A DNA stretch of 38,716 nucleotides from Bacteroidia bacterium (GCA_039924845.1 JBDTAC010000005.1:1-38716), one strand, 5' to 3'; shown: positions 17,906 to 25,974, counted from the first letter of the stretch. Notes: a model not told the origin generated them from the sequence alone. Numbers and translations: made by a program.

Positions 17906-19402
17906 ATGAATATAAAACGTTTTATTTTCCTTTTCTTTTTTGGCTTTTATTTCGGTGCTTCTGCGCAAGAAATAAAACTTTCGGTGTTTCGTACGCAAGG
18001 CGAAGGCGTAGCGTGGTCCCTCGATGGTAAAAAAATTGTATACGATACAAAAGGCGCAAAGCCGCATCAATATTATGAACTTCACATCGCCGATACCGAT
18101 GGAAGTCACGATACATGCATCAGCAGCATCAATCCAGATATTCCGCACCGACATACTGGCTCGCCCGATTGGCATCCGTCTGGAAAATATATTTTATTTG
18201 TAGCGGAACAAGCTGTTCATCCTGGCGGTTCTGTGTCTGCAATTCCCGGATTTGGCGCTTACAGCGATATTTGGGTAATGACGCGTAATGCAAAACATGC
18301 GTATAAATTAACGAATGAGCCTTGCGATAAAAATCACGGAATTATTGGTCCGCATTTTTCGCACGACGGGAAACACATCGTTTGGGTGGAACGAAAAAGA
18401 GCCCCGAATCCGTTTAAGAAAAAATGTTTTTTTGGCTTTTGGGTCATCAAAACAGCTGATTTTATTGTTGATTCAGGAATACCGAAATTAATGAATATTA
18501 AAACGTTTGAGCCTGTCGCAAATGCTTTTTACGAAACGTATGGCTATACTGCGGATGATAAAAATATTATTTTCTGCAGCAATATGCGCGTCAATTTTTG
18601 GTGGGAATGCGGTATTTTTACCATCAATGCCTTAACGGGAAACGTCGTTCGGCAGCTAACTACAAACGATTACAACGAGCACGCAGTTTGCGCTCCAAAC
18701 GGAAAATGGATTATTTGGATGAGCAATACCATGGCAACGAAACAAGGTACGGATTGGTGGATCATGAATCCGGATGGTTCGTGCAAACAACGACTCACTT
18801 ATTTTAATGAACCCGGAAATCCAGAATATAATGGACATAAAAGATGGGCAGGTTTGACCAGCTTTAGTTCAGATTGCAAGCATTTTGTAGGAGGCGTTCA
18901 AAATAGTTTACTGAAACAAGAAGGCTCTATTTATAAAGTAGATTTTTTACCGTCTGGTAATGGAAATGGTTTAGAAGGAACATATTTTCAGACAGAAGAT
19001 TTTAGTGGCGCTCAAAAATCACGTATCGATCCTGCTGTAAATTATCGCTGGGGAAAACCTTGGCACGATACGTTGGTGAGCGGAAAAAAATATTCGGTGC
19101 GTTGGACAGGATTTGTACAACCGCTTTATTCCGAAACCTATACTTTTTATACGCCTGCTGATAAAAATATTTTTGTATGGATAAACGATACCTTGGTAAT
19201 TGGTTCTAATACTCCGAAAAATAAATACAAAGAAAAAATTTCGGAGCTAAATTTAGAAGCTGGAAAAAAATATTCTATTCGTGTAGAATATCATAATACT
19301 TTGCAAAAAAAAGCCACCGTATTTTTGTATTGGTCGAGTTTACAACAATACAAACAAGCAATTCCTGCCAGCCAATTATTTACGGATAATAAAGAAAATT
19401 AA
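17906..19402 (+). CDS. Secreted TolB-like beta-propeller protein with PA14 domain
   Basis: The 498-residue product starts with a signal peptide (MNIKRFIFLFFFGFYFGASAQ). Next come TolB/WD40-type propeller blades, recognisable as GEGVAWSLDGKKIVYDT, GSPDWHPSGKYILFV, IGPHFSHDGKHIVWV and AVCAPNGKWIIWMS. A PA14 domain from about residue 352 (LEGTYFQTEDFSG, SVRWTGFVQPLYSETYTFYT, RVEYHN) ends the protein and usually binds carbohydrate. An envelope or extracellular role in glycan recognition is inference. ATG 17906 is chosen because it gives a signal peptide. The longer frame from 17777 would only add translated repeat elements. A weak promoter-like TACATTCG is at 17877-17884. It converges with lepB. 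Confidence 0.85.
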   Translation: MNIKRFIFLFFFGFYFGASAQEIKLSVFRTQGEGVAWSLDGKKIVYDTKGAKPHQYYELHIADTDGSHDTCISSINPDIPHRHTGSPDWHPSGKYILFVAEQAVHPGGSVSAIPGFGAYSDIWVMTRNAKHAYKLTNEPCDKNHGIIGPHFSHDGKHIVWVERKRAPNPFKKKCFFGFWVIKTADFIVDSGIPKLMNIKTFEPVANAFYETYGYTADDKNIIFCSNMRVNFWWECGIFTINALTGNVVRQLTTNDYNEHAVCAPNGKWIIWMSNTMATKQGTDWWIMNPDGSCKQRLTYFNEPGNPEYNGHKRWAGLTSFSSDCKHFVGGVQNSLLKQEGSIYKVDFLPSGNGNGLEGTYFQTEDFSGAQKSRIDPAVNYRWGKPWHDTLVSGKKYSVRWTGFVQPLYSETYTFYTPADKNIFVWINDTLVIGSNTPKNKYKEKISELNLEAGKKYSIRVEYHNTLQKKATVFLYWSSLQQYKQAIPASQLFTDNKEN

Positions 19403-19403
19403 C

Positions 19404-19427
19404 GTTCGAAAAAATTTTTTTTCAAAC
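19404..19427. repeat. AT-rich element between convergent genes
   Basis: GTTCG-A6-T8-CAAAC fills the 30-bp gap between the PA14 gene and lepB stops. It may serve as a bidirectional terminator. Confidence 0.6.
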
Positions 19428-19432
19428 CGATT

Positions 19433-20491
19433 TTAATGAATCCATTTAAAACAACGATTCCAGCGAATGTGGCTGTTGTTTTGTTTTTTTTGGACGGAAA
19501 AAAGAATGAGAGAAGCTTTCCCGATAATATGATTTTCGGGTACAAATCCCCAATAACGAGAATCTTCCGAATCGTTACGATTATCGCCCAACATAAAATA
19601 ATAATTCATTTTAAAGGTGTAATGCCTGCAATAAGTGCCGTTGATGAAAATCGAATCGTTTTTTTCTTCGAACGTATTTTTTTCGTAATCCACAATAATG
19701 CGTTTGTAGAGATACAAACTATCTGCCGAAAGGCTTACCGTTGCTCCTTTTTTAGGAATAATCATCGGTCCATAATTGTCGACATTCCAAGGAAAATTTT
19801 TATTTTTCGGAAAAATCATATCGGAGTAATTTCCCTTTTTTTCAGACATTAGCGCAATGTCTTCCACGCCTTTTACTAAGCGCAATTGTTCCACATTTTC
19901 ACTGTCGAGTGTTAAAATATAATCGCCGCTTTCGGAAATTGGCCCGCCTTCGGTAATGCCCATTTTATCAAGCGTATCCGACTTAAATACTTTCGGATTT
20001 GTTTTTACGTGATAACTAAATTCGAGCGATAAGCAACTGTCCGATAATTTATGATTGATAAAAACGTGTGTGCTACGGATTTCAAACGTATCGCCAGGAA
20101 GCGCCACGCATCGTTTAATGAAATTAGTGCGATGATCTACCGGACGATTGTCTTCTGCGGGATAATTAAAAACCACCACGTCATTCCTTTTAATATGTGT
20201 AAATCCCGGCAAACGGAAATACGGCAACTGAATCCAACTTAAATACGAATTGGTGGTTCTGGTAAAAGGCAATGTTTGCTCGGAAAAAGGGTAAGCAACC
20301 GGCGTAATGGGCGTTCGCGGACCGTAATCAATTTTGCTAACGAGGATAAAATCGCCCGTGAGCAAGGTTTTTTCCATAGAAGCGCTCGGAATAAAATAAC
20401 CTTCTATCACAAACGTGCGCACTGCAATCACAATTATTATCGCAACTAAAACAGCGCCGCCCCATTCTCGTATAGTAGATCTTTTTTTCAA
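19433..20491 (-). CDS. lepB: Signal peptidase I
   Basis: LepB cleaves signal peptides of secreted proteins at the outer face of the inner membrane. The 352-residue protein has one N-terminal membrane segment ([16 protein letters not shown]), the catalytic Ser in [10 protein letters not shown] (Ser38), the catalytic Lys in [12 protein letters not shown] and the late box [18 protein letters not shown] large insertion between the Lys box and the last box is common in Bacteroidota LepB. The C-terminus [12 protein letters not shown] looks ordinary. The upstream lipoprotein gene is on the same strand, 148 bp away. Confidence 0.94.
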   Translation of the reverse strand: MKKRSTIREWGGAVLVAIIIVIAVRTFVIEGYFIPSASMEKTLLTGDFILVSKIDYGPRTPITPVAYPFSEQTLPFTRTTNSYLSWIQLPYFRLPGFTHIKRNDVVVFNYPAEDNRPVDHRTNFIKRCVALPGDTFEIRSTHVFINHKLSDSCLSLEFSYHVKTNPKVFKSDTLDKMGITEGGPISESGDYILTLDSENVEQLRLVKGVEDIALMSEKKGNYSDMIFPKNKNFPWNVDNYGPMIIPKKGATVSLSADSLYLYKRIIVDYEKNTFEEKNDSIFINGTYCRHYTFKMNYYFMLGDNRNDSEDSRYWGFVPENHIIGKASLILFSVQKKQNNSHIRWNRCFKWIH

Positions 20492-20539
20492 ATGTATATC
20501 GAATAATAAAGGTGAAAAGTACAGACCTTTACCGAAAGG

Positions 20540-20611
20540 TACGAAAAATTATTTTTCAAACGTGTTTTTCTGAAGTAAAAAAAGTGCTTCAAAAAAATAA
20601 TTTTTCGATGC
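20540..20611 (+). repeat. Paired AT-rich elements between the SGNH gene and lepB
   Basis: The copies are at about 20541-20561 and 20585-20608, 48 bp apart, with the spacer CGTGTTTTTCTGAAG that resembles those of the other pairs. A short hairpin ACCTTT-ACCG-AAAGGT lies beside it at 20524-20539. A degenerate third copy runs to the stop of the SGNH gene. Confidence 0.7.
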
Positions 20612-20639
20612 ACAAAAAAATAATCTAAAAAATAATTTT

Positions 20640-21983
20640 TTAAGGAAAAGAAATTCCTTGATAACTATTGACGTTTGTTGGAGGAATGGCAGCGCCATAT
20701 TTTTGGTTGATAGCCGTAATAAATTGATTGGCGATAAGCGCATATCCTTTTTGGCACGGACAAAATCCATCCAAACTAAAAAATCCACCTGTAACCAAAG
20801 CAGAATTAAAACTCACGCCATTGTCGAGAATGCCATTTTTAACCGTTTTAAAATACGCGTTCATATCCACCAAAGCTAAATTGTATTGCAAAGCTTTTGT
20901 CTGAATGACTTGATTGTAGCTGGTAATCGCGTTTTCAATAATTTGAATTTCAGATGAATCCAATACATATCGGTTCGGCAAAGGATTTAAAACGCCCAGC
21001 ATGTTGCACTTCATCGAATCCAAGGGCGCATCCAATAAAACATATTCGGCACGACTTAATTTTCGATATTTCCCTGAATTGGCAGGATATTCGATTACAA
21101 ATCCATTGGAATCTGCTTGAAAATGGAATAAATTTCCGGTAGATGTATTCAGAGAATCTGCCAAATGTTGTGTTAATACAACTCCTTGCGAAGGAATGGT
21201 AGTAAAAAAGGGCATGTCTCTAAAATCAGGAATAGTAGCAATCACTCCTTTGGTATTTCCCAAAGCCAATGTGCCGATAATGCTGTCCAACTCCTCGCCA
21301 AATGCGGCAGGCGAAAGAATTGTTTTTTTATACCCGCCGTTTTGGGCGTAATTGTAAATGTTTTCCATCCCCAACCAAGCGATGAAAAAAGTAGGATGTT
21401 GCGCCGCTGCATCGGCTGCCACGGTAGATGCTCCGATACTCGTCGCAAAACGCGTATAAAAAGGATTTGGATTAAAAGTAGAAAAAGGAAGTGAGAGATT
21501 GAGGTTCAATAAATCAGCCGTAGTGGCGCCCGGAATACCGTAATTATTGAAATTAGTACCTTGTACGCTATTCAAATACGGATTTGCTGCACTTGCTGAC
21601 AAATTATTAATTATAGGTTGCAATGCTGTTACGCCTTTGCAATCGGCCACATATCCAAGTGTGTTTTTAGAAATAAAAGGTCCTTGCCACGATTTAATAT
21701 TTAGTCCTAAACCATTGTTATCAGGCATCATTGGCTGAACAAAATTTCCGCCGCCGACCAATTTAAATTGCGTTGCGAGAATGGCTGGCAACGAATTTGT
21801 TTGTCCGCTTGCATACAAAGCTCCATCTTGATAACCCGCCATATAACTACCACCAACGGCAATTGTTTTTTGAAAATTAGCTGTTCCTGTAGAAGGTTTC
21901 GGAACATTTAGCGAAGGCTTGCACGAATTAAAAACAACGATTAAAAAACACAAAAAAGCAAGTTGGAAAAAATATTTTTTCAT
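20640..21983 (-). CDS. SGNH/GDSL-like lipoprotein with altered catalytic residues
   Basis: The 447-residue product has a lipoprotein-type signal (MKKYFFQLAFLCFLIVVFNSC, lipid Cys at 21). It continues with the SGNH hydrolase pattern: block I AVGGSYMAGYQDGALY keeps the serine (Ser46), and the late block near 403 reads SLDGFCPCQKGYALIANQF. In active relatives block III is GxND and block V is DxxHP. Here these read GMEN and DGFCP, so the Asn position carries Glu and the His position carries Cys. It is probably a non-hydrolytic or altered member, possibly an outer-membrane glycan-binding protein. It resembles Bacteroidota family proteins over its whole length, so a frameshift is unlikely. Confidence 0.8.
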   Translation of the reverse strand: MKKYFFQLAFLCFLIVVFNSCKPSLNVPKPSTGTANFQKTIAVGGSYMAGYQDGALYASGQTNSLPAILATQFKLVGGGNFVQPMMPDNNGLGLNIKSWQGPFISKNTLGYVADCKGVTALQPIINNLSASAANPYLNSVQGTNFNNYGIPGATTADLLNLNLSLPFSTFNPNPFYTRFATSIGASTVAADAAAQHPTFFIAWLGMENIYNYAQNGGYKKTILSPAAFGEELDSIIGTLALGNTKGVIATIPDFRDMPFFTTIPSQGVVLTQHLADSLNTSTGNLFHFQADSNGFVIEYPANSGKYRKLSRAEYVLLDAPLDSMKCNMLGVLNPLPNRYVLDSSEIQIIENAITSYNQVIQTKALQYNLALVDMNAYFKTVKNGILDNGVSFNSALVTGGFFSLDGFCPCQKGYALIANQFITAINQKYGAAIPPTNVNSYQGISFP

Positions 21984-21994
21984 CGAACAAAAAT

Positions 21995-22264
21995 TTAGGA
22001 ATGAATAATTTCTTTAGGAATATTAATGGCTTCGACTGATTTTATTTCGGGAATGGAACGTTTAATGGCGTCTTCAATTCCGGCTTTCAGCGTCATCATA
22101 CTCATCGAACACGACTTGCAAGCGCCATGTAATTCCAACTTCACGATGTTGTCGCTCGTTAATTCAACAAAAGAAACATTGCCGCCGTCCGCTTCTAAGT
22201 AGGGACGCAATTGAGTTAAGGCATCTTCTATTTTGGCAATTATTTCTGAATTTTTTGTGGACAT
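21995..22264 (-). CDS. NifU C-terminal domain protein (Fe-S scaffold/carrier)
   Basis: This 89-residue stand-alone NifU-like domain has LRPYLEADGGNVSFVEL and the cluster-binding CxxC in GACKSCSMSMMTLKAGIEDAIKRSIPEI. Such proteins hold and pass on iron-sulfur clusters in the cytoplasm. It follows mrp on the same strand after 28 bp, so the two Fe-S carrier genes probably form one operon. Confidence 0.92.
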   Translation of the reverse strand: MSTKNSEIIAKIEDALTQLRPYLEADGGNVSFVELTSDNIVKLELHGACKSCSMSMMTLKAGIEDAIKRSIPEIKSVEAINIPKEIIHS

Positions 22265-22274
22265 TTTTATTTCC

Positions 22275-22296
22275 GTTTGAAAAATTATTTTTTTAA
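22275..22296 (-). repeat. AT-rich element between mrp and the NifU gene
   Basis: GTTTG-A5-TTA-T7 lies inside this probable operon and contains the mrp stop codon. Confidence 0.55.
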
Positions 22297-23393
22297 TGCG
22301 TGCTAACTTCTGCCATTTTTACTTCTTTTGGTTTTGCATTTTGTATTGCGATTTGTTGCGCTACGTTTTTTGCCATTTCCATAAATGCGATGGCTTGTGG
22401 TGTATTTTCCTGCAATACTGCGGGCCTCCCAGCATCGCCCGCTTCGCAAATACTTTGCACCAAAGGAATTTGTCCGAGTAAAGGAAGCTGTAAACTTTCC
22501 GATAAATTTTTAGCACCTTCTTTTCCGAAGATAAAATATTTATTATTCGGTAATTCCGCTGGTGTGAAATACGCCATGTTTTCCACGATTCCCAAAACGG
22601 GAACGTGAATTGCTGGCATTTGAAACATCCCGATTCCGCGTTTTGCATCTGCCAAAGCAACGGCTTGCGGAGTGCTCACAATTACGACGCCTGTAAGTGG
22701 CACCGCAGAAATAAGCGACAAATGGATATCGCCCGTTCCGGGAGGTAAATCAATTAATAAATAATCCAATTCACCCCAATGCGTATCCAATAACATTTGT
22801 GTAAGCGCTTTGGAAGCCATTGGTCCGCGCCACGCTACGGCTTGTGATGTATCTGCAAAAAATCCGATGGAAAGTAATTTCACGCCGTAATTTTCTACTG
22901 GCAACATGTATTTTTTTCCGTTGATTTCTTTCGTTTGCGGCTTTTCTGAAACTACATCAAACATAATAGGCATGGATGGTCCGTAAATATCGGCATCTAC
23001 TAACCCTACTTTCGCGCCTTGCATCGCCAATGCCACCGCTAAATTAGATGTTACGGTAGATTTCCCCACGCCACCTTTTCCAGAGGCAATGGCAACAATA
23101 TTTTTTACGCCGCTTAAAACGGAAGCGCTTCGTTCACGTTGCGACGTTACTTTTGCCGTCATATTTACCGTGGTTACGGCGTCTTTACTCACATAATGTG
23201 TAATCGCGTTAACGCAAGCGCGGTGTATCAGCTCTTTCATCGGACAAGCAGGTGTAGTGAGTTCTACCGTAAAACGGACATCGTTTCCTTCCACAACAAT
23301 GTCTTGCACCATTCCCAGTGTTACAATATCCTTTTTAAAATCCGGATCGTCCACATTCCGTAAAGCATCCAGCACTTGTTCCTTGGTAATCAT
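22293..23393 (-). CDS. mrp: Mrp/ApbC family P-loop ATPase, Fe-S cluster carrier
   Basis: The protein has 366 residues. The N-terminal MIP18/DUF59 domain (KEQVLDALRNVDDPDFKKDI, TTPACPMKEL) is followed by a deviant Walker A SGKGGVGKST near residue 104 and LIDLPPGTGD. The second cysteine pair found in some Mrp proteins is replaced by ENMAYFTPAELPNNKYFIFG, as I expect for the Bacteroidota form. Mrp transfers Fe-S clusters to apoproteins. ATG 23393 gives the usual start MITKEQ; the upstream in-frame start at 23444 adds a hydrophobic tail that is not a family feature. The gap 23394-23584 holds nothing else I recognise. Confidence 0.93.
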   Translation of the reverse strand: MITKEQVLDALRNVDDPDFKKDIVTLGMVQDIVVEGNDVRFTVELTTPACPMKELIHRACVNAITHYVSKDAVTTVNMTAKVTSQRERSASVLSGVKNIVAIASGKGGVGKSTVTSNLAVALAMQGAKVGLVDADIYGPSMPIMFDVVSEKPQTKEINGKKYMLPVENYGVKLLSIGFFADTSQAVAWRGPMASKALTQMLLDTHWGELDYLLIDLPPGTGDIHLSLISAVPLTGVVIVSTPQAVALADAKRGIGMFQMPAIHVPVLGIVENMAYFTPAELPNNKYFIFGKEGAKNLSESLQLPLLGQIPLVQSICEAGDAGRPAVLQENTPQAIAFMEMAKNVAQQIAIQNAKPKEVKMAEVSTH

Positions 23394-23584
23394 TTTTATT
23401 CTTTTTTTAACAGTATGTAAAAGTACAAAAATTACAGAAACCATTAATAATTGAAAATGATTTGAGAATTTACCAATTAGAAAATGTACAGATGTAACGA
23501 TTAAGACCTCAGCGTTGTGCGGGACTTGGTTCAGTATCTGCGCGAGGTTTTGGAATAGAAAAATAAAACTTTCAAAAAATAAAT

Positions 23585-23617
23585 TTGCTTTTAAAATAAT
23601 TTCTCCATTATCTTTGT
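23585..23617 (+). promoter_or_regulatory. Promoter of the hom leader transcript
   Basis: TTTG at 23585-23588 and TATCTTTG at 23610-23617 match the Bacteroidota -33/-7 elements with a 21-bp spacer. The start of transcription would be near 23623, about 20 nt before the leader peptide ATG. Confidence 0.7.
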
Positions 23618-23641
23618 TTTACAATTTTTGAATTGATACAA

Positions 23642-23713
23642 ATGAAATTGACTGCTTTTTATCCGATGAATACTGCTTACAGCGCCATGATGTGCTGCGA
23701 GATGTGTATTTAA
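23642..23713 (+). CDS. Met/Cys-rich leader peptide upstream of homoserine dehydrogenase
   Basis: This 23-codon reading frame starts 25 bp after the promoter and ends with AMMCCEMCI-stop. It has five Met (including the start), three Cys and two Thr. The controlling codons cluster at codons 16-22 (23687-23707), just before the stop at 23711-23713. The peptide is too short to fold, and its position fits an attenuator leader, where slow translation at Met/Cys codons reports a shortage of those amino acids. Homoserine dehydrogenase feeds both methionine and threonine synthesis. I know of no named family for this peptide. Confidence 0.7.
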   Translation: MKLTAFYPMNTAYSAMMCCEMCI

Positions 23714-23730
23714 TTTTCGGAAAAAGCGAG

Positions 23731-23753
23731 CTCAAAAAAATAATTTTTCAAAA
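23731..23753 (+). repeat. AT-rich element in the loop of the hom antiterminator
   Basis: CTC-A7-TAA-T5-CAAAA lies between arms 2 and 3 of the attenuator. Confidence 0.65.
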
Positions 23754-23787
23754 GGCTTTTCCGATAAAAAGGAAAAGCCTTTTTTTA
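23750..23787 (+). terminator. Attenuator terminator upstream of hom
   Basis: A perfect 9-bp stem GGCTTTTCC/GGAAAAGCC, extended by A/T pairs, has an 8-nt loop and is followed by eight Ts. It lies 64 bp before the hom ATG with no long gene in front of it, which fits a regulated terminator. Confidence 0.85.
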
Positions 23788-23818
23788 TTTCTAAATTTTA
23801 TACCGATCAAAAAAGCGA

Positions 23819-23842
23819 ATCAAAAAAATAATTTTTCAAAAC
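23819..23842 (+). repeat. AT-rich element just upstream of hom
   Basis: ATC-A7-TAA-T5-CAAAA lies 10 bp before the hom start. Confidence 0.65.
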
Positions 23843-23851
23843 AATAAAAAT

Positions 23852-25057
23852 ATGAACGAGAAAAAAATTTCAATCGGATTATTTGGCTTTGGCTGCGTTG
23901 GACAAGGATTGTACGATGTATTAAATCATTCGCAAGGTTTGCAAGCAAACATCGAAAAAATTTGCGTGAAAGATCGTAGCAAAAAAAGAAAAATAGATGC
24001 CTCGTATTTTACATTCGATAAAAAAGACGTGTTGCAAAATAAAAATTTGGACGTTGTTGTGGAGCTGATTGACAATGCGCAAGAAGCTTTTGAAATTGTT
24101 ACCGATGCACTCAGAAATGGCGTGAATGTGGTAACGGCAAATAAAAAAATGTTGGCAGAAAATTTTGAAGCCTTGTACAAATTGCAAGAAGAAAATAACG
24201 TGGCGCTTATTTACGAAGGCTCTGCAGGTGGCAGCATTCCTATCATTAGAAATTTGGAAGAATATTACGACAATGAATTATTGAGTAGCATAAAAGGTAT
24301 TTTGAATGGATCGTGCAATTATATTTTAACGCGCATGGAATTGGAAAATCTGTCGTATGAAAATGTATTGAAAGACGCGCAAAAAAATGGTTTCGCAGAA
24401 TCCGATCCGTGGTTGGATGTGGCGGGATATGATACGCTTTATAAATTGTGTTTACTCGCGGTTCATGCTTTTGGCGTGCTTTTAAAGCCGGAACAAGTAT
24501 TGGCTTTGGGCATTCAAAATATTAGTTACGATGATATTTTATATGCGAAAGAAAAAAATTTACGCATCAAATTAATCGCGAAAGCGTACAAAAAAGGAAA
24601 CAAATTTCATGTGTATGCTTTGCCGCATTTCGTTAATAAAAATAGTGAATTGTATACTGTTTTATACGAATACAACGCTGTGGAAGTGGAAGGCGCTTAT
24701 TCGTGCCAACAAACATTTGTAGGCAAAGGCGCAGGAAGTCATCCGACGGGAAGCGCCGTATTATCAGACATTTCAGCACTTACGTACAATTATAAATACA
24801 GTTATAAAAAGCTGAAAAAAGTACGTCAATTGTTGAATGGAAAATACAATGCGCAAGAATTATTGGAGAATGATTTTAACATCAAAGTGTACATTCGTTA
24901 TCAACACAAAGAAGAATTGAAAGCCTTGGAAATTGTTGCTATTGAAGAAGAATATACTTCTCCGAAAATGAAATACATTATTGCAGAAGTTAATTTGCAA
25001 TCGCTTTTTCAATTAAAAGGAAATAAAGAAAATAAGCTTTTTGTTTGCGCGGTGTAA
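23852..25057 (+). CDS. hom: Homoserine dehydrogenase
   Basis: The enzyme reduces aspartate semialdehyde to homoserine, the branch point to threonine and methionine. The 401-residue protein has the NAD(P)-binding GFGCVG at residues 12-17, a dehydrogenase core with VVTANKKML and EGSAGGSIPIIR, and the catalytic segment GFAESDPWLDVAGYDTLYKLC containing the expected Glu, Asp and Lys. It is not fused to aspartokinase. About 55 C-terminal residues may be a reduced ACT-like domain. It is a single-gene unit under an attenuator, and the next gene, ybeY, is convergent. Confidence 0.94.
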   Translation: MNEKKISIGLFGFGCVGQGLYDVLNHSQGLQANIEKICVKDRSKKRKIDASYFTFDKKDVLQNKNLDVVVELIDNAQEAFEIVTDALRNGVNVVTANKKMLAENFEALYKLQEENNVALIYEGSAGGSIPIIRNLEEYYDNELLSSIKGILNGSCNYILTRMELENLSYENVLKDAQKNGFAESDPWLDVAGYDTLYKLCLLAVHAFGVLLKPEQVLALGIQNISYDDILYAKEKNLRIKLIAKAYKKGNKFHVYALPHFVNKNSELYTVLYEYNAVEVEGAYSCQQTFVGKGAGSHPTGSAVLSDISALTYNYKYSYKKLKKVRQLLNGKYNAQELLENDFNIKVYIRYQHKEELKALEIVAIEEEYTSPKMKYIIAEVNLQSLFQLKGNKENKLFVCAV

Positions 25058-25078
25058 TCTTATTTTTTGAAAAAGACA

Positions 25079-25103
25079 TGTTCGAAAAAATAATTTTTCA
25101 AAG
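25079..25103. repeat. AT-rich element between convergent hom and ybeY
   Basis: GTTCG-A6-TAA-T5-CAAAG includes the ybeY TGA stop on the minus strand. It may end both transcripts. Confidence 0.6.
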
Positions 25104-25523
25104 TGCTTTTTTTAAATAAAAATTTTCTTTGGCGCGCATTATTTCCTTGTCTTGCGGCAATTTATCTTTGTATCCGATAAGATGTAAAACGCCGTGAACC
25201 ATTACGCGCTGCAATTCAATTTCAAATGGCTGTTTAAATTTTTCGGCATTTTCGGTTACGCGTTCAATGCTGATAAAAATATCGCCGGAAATTGTTTTTT
25301 TTTCAGAATAATCGAAAGTAATAATATCTGTGTAAGTGTCGTGTTTTAGGTATTCGCGGTTAATTTGAAGCAAATGCGCATCGTTACAAAAAATATAATT
25401 CAGCGTTCCGAAAACTTTTTTTTCAGCGGAAGCCACAGCCACCAACCAAACTTTATTTTTTTTTTGTTGCTTGAGCTTAAACGGCGTATCTACCGCATGA
25501 AAACTGATGGAAGGAGAAGGCAT
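25098..25523 (-). CDS. ybeY: Endoribonuclease YbeY (16S rRNA 3' maturation)
   Basis: The 141-residue protein is a zinc-dependent nuclease of the UPF0054 family, active in rRNA maturation and ribosome quality control. The motif reads HGVLHLIGYKDKLP. Two His ligands are present but the usual third His (GYDH) is Asp here (GYKD). I believe this is shared by other Bacteroidota, but it should be checked. The start ATG directly abuts an AT-rich element. It follows the RsbW-like gene by 36 bp and probably belongs to its operon. Confidence 0.9.
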   Translation of the reverse strand: MPSPSISFHAVDTPFKLKQQKKNKVWLVAVASAEKKVFGTLNYIFCNDAHLLQINREYLKHDTYTDIITFDYSEKKTISGDIFISIERVTENAEKFKQPFEIELQRVMVHGVLHLIGYKDKLPQDKEIMRAKENFYLKKAL

Positions 25524-25545
25524 TTCAAAAATTATTTTTTCAAAA
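25523..25545 (-). repeat. AT-rich element forming the 5' flank of ybeY
   Basis: On the minus strand TTTTG-A6-TAA-T5-GAA is joined directly to the ATG, where a ribosome-binding site would be. Confidence 0.6.
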
Positions 25546-25559
25546 TCGGAAACAAAAAA

Positions 25560-25967
25560 TCAATTCGCACAAATATTAAAATCCAATTCTACTTTTTTTC
25601 CTTTGTCGTAAAAGCAAACTTTATCTGCCAAATTACGCATTAAAAAAACGCCTCTTCCATTTGGCTTTTCAATGTTTTCAGGGTTTGTTGGATCGGGAAT
25701 ATTAGAATAATCAAACCCTTCGCCTTCGTCTTCAATGGTAAATGAAATTTTATTTTTTTCAGTAGTTAATGTAATCAAAATATTTTTTTTCGGATTGGAT
25801 TTATTACCGTGCTGAATGGCGTTATTAACGGCTTCCGTAATGGCGATTAAAATATTGCCGTAATGTTCTTCCGTGACTTTAAACTTTTCACAAACTTCTT
25901 CGATAAATTTCTCCACTAAAAAAATATTTTCGGTAGAGGACGTTATTTTTAGTTTCTGTATTGCCAT
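25560..25967 (-). CDS. Anti-sigma factor-like histidine kinase-type ATPase (RsbW/SpoIIAB family)
   Basis: This 135-residue stand-alone HATPase_c domain has the N-box EAVNNAIQHGN, G1 box DEGEGFD and G2 box GRGVFLMRNLAD. RsbW-like kinases bind and inhibit sigma factors or phosphorylate STAS antagonists. Neither partner type is encoded nearby. ATG 25967, 7 bp after the stop of the DUF4175 gene, is preferred; the ATG at 26006 would overlap that gene by 32 bp. It is the middle gene of a DUF4175-RsbW-ybeY operon. Confidence 0.87.
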   Translation of the reverse strand: MAIQKLKITSSTENIFLVEKFIEEVCEKFKVTEEHYGNILIAITEAVNNAIQHGNKSNPKKNILITLTTEKNKISFTIEDEGEGFDYSNIPDPTNPENIEKPNGRGVFLMRNLADKVCFYDKGKKVELDFNICAN

Positions 25968-25974
25968 AAAATGG

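Larger units (their letters stand above)
23654..23787 (+). promoter_or_regulatory. Four-arm transcription attenuator of hom
   Basis: Arm 1, GCTTTTT-AT-CCG (23654-23665), lies in leader codons 5-8. Arm 2, CGGAAAAAGC (23718-23727), begins 5 nt after the leader stop. Arm 3, GGCTTTTCCG (23754-23763), and arm 4, GGAAAAGCC (23771-23779), follow. Arm 2 can pair with arm 1 (10 bp, AT bulge) or arm 3 (9 bp, one bulged A). Arm 3 pairs with arm 4 to make the terminator. A ribosome that reaches the stop would cover arm 2 and allow 3:4. A ribosome held at codons 16-19 leaves arm 2 free for 2:3 and allows read-through. The arms are seen; the mechanism is inferred from classical amino-acid attenuators. Confidence 0.65.

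Noticed and set aside
22296-23454. Overlapping plus-strand reading frames antisense to mrp
   Set aside because: They are codon-bias shadows of mrp without promoter or family features.
23394-23584. Small RNA or gene in the mrp-hom gap
   Set aside because: No reading frame, promoter plus terminator pair or strong fold before the leader promoter could be supported.
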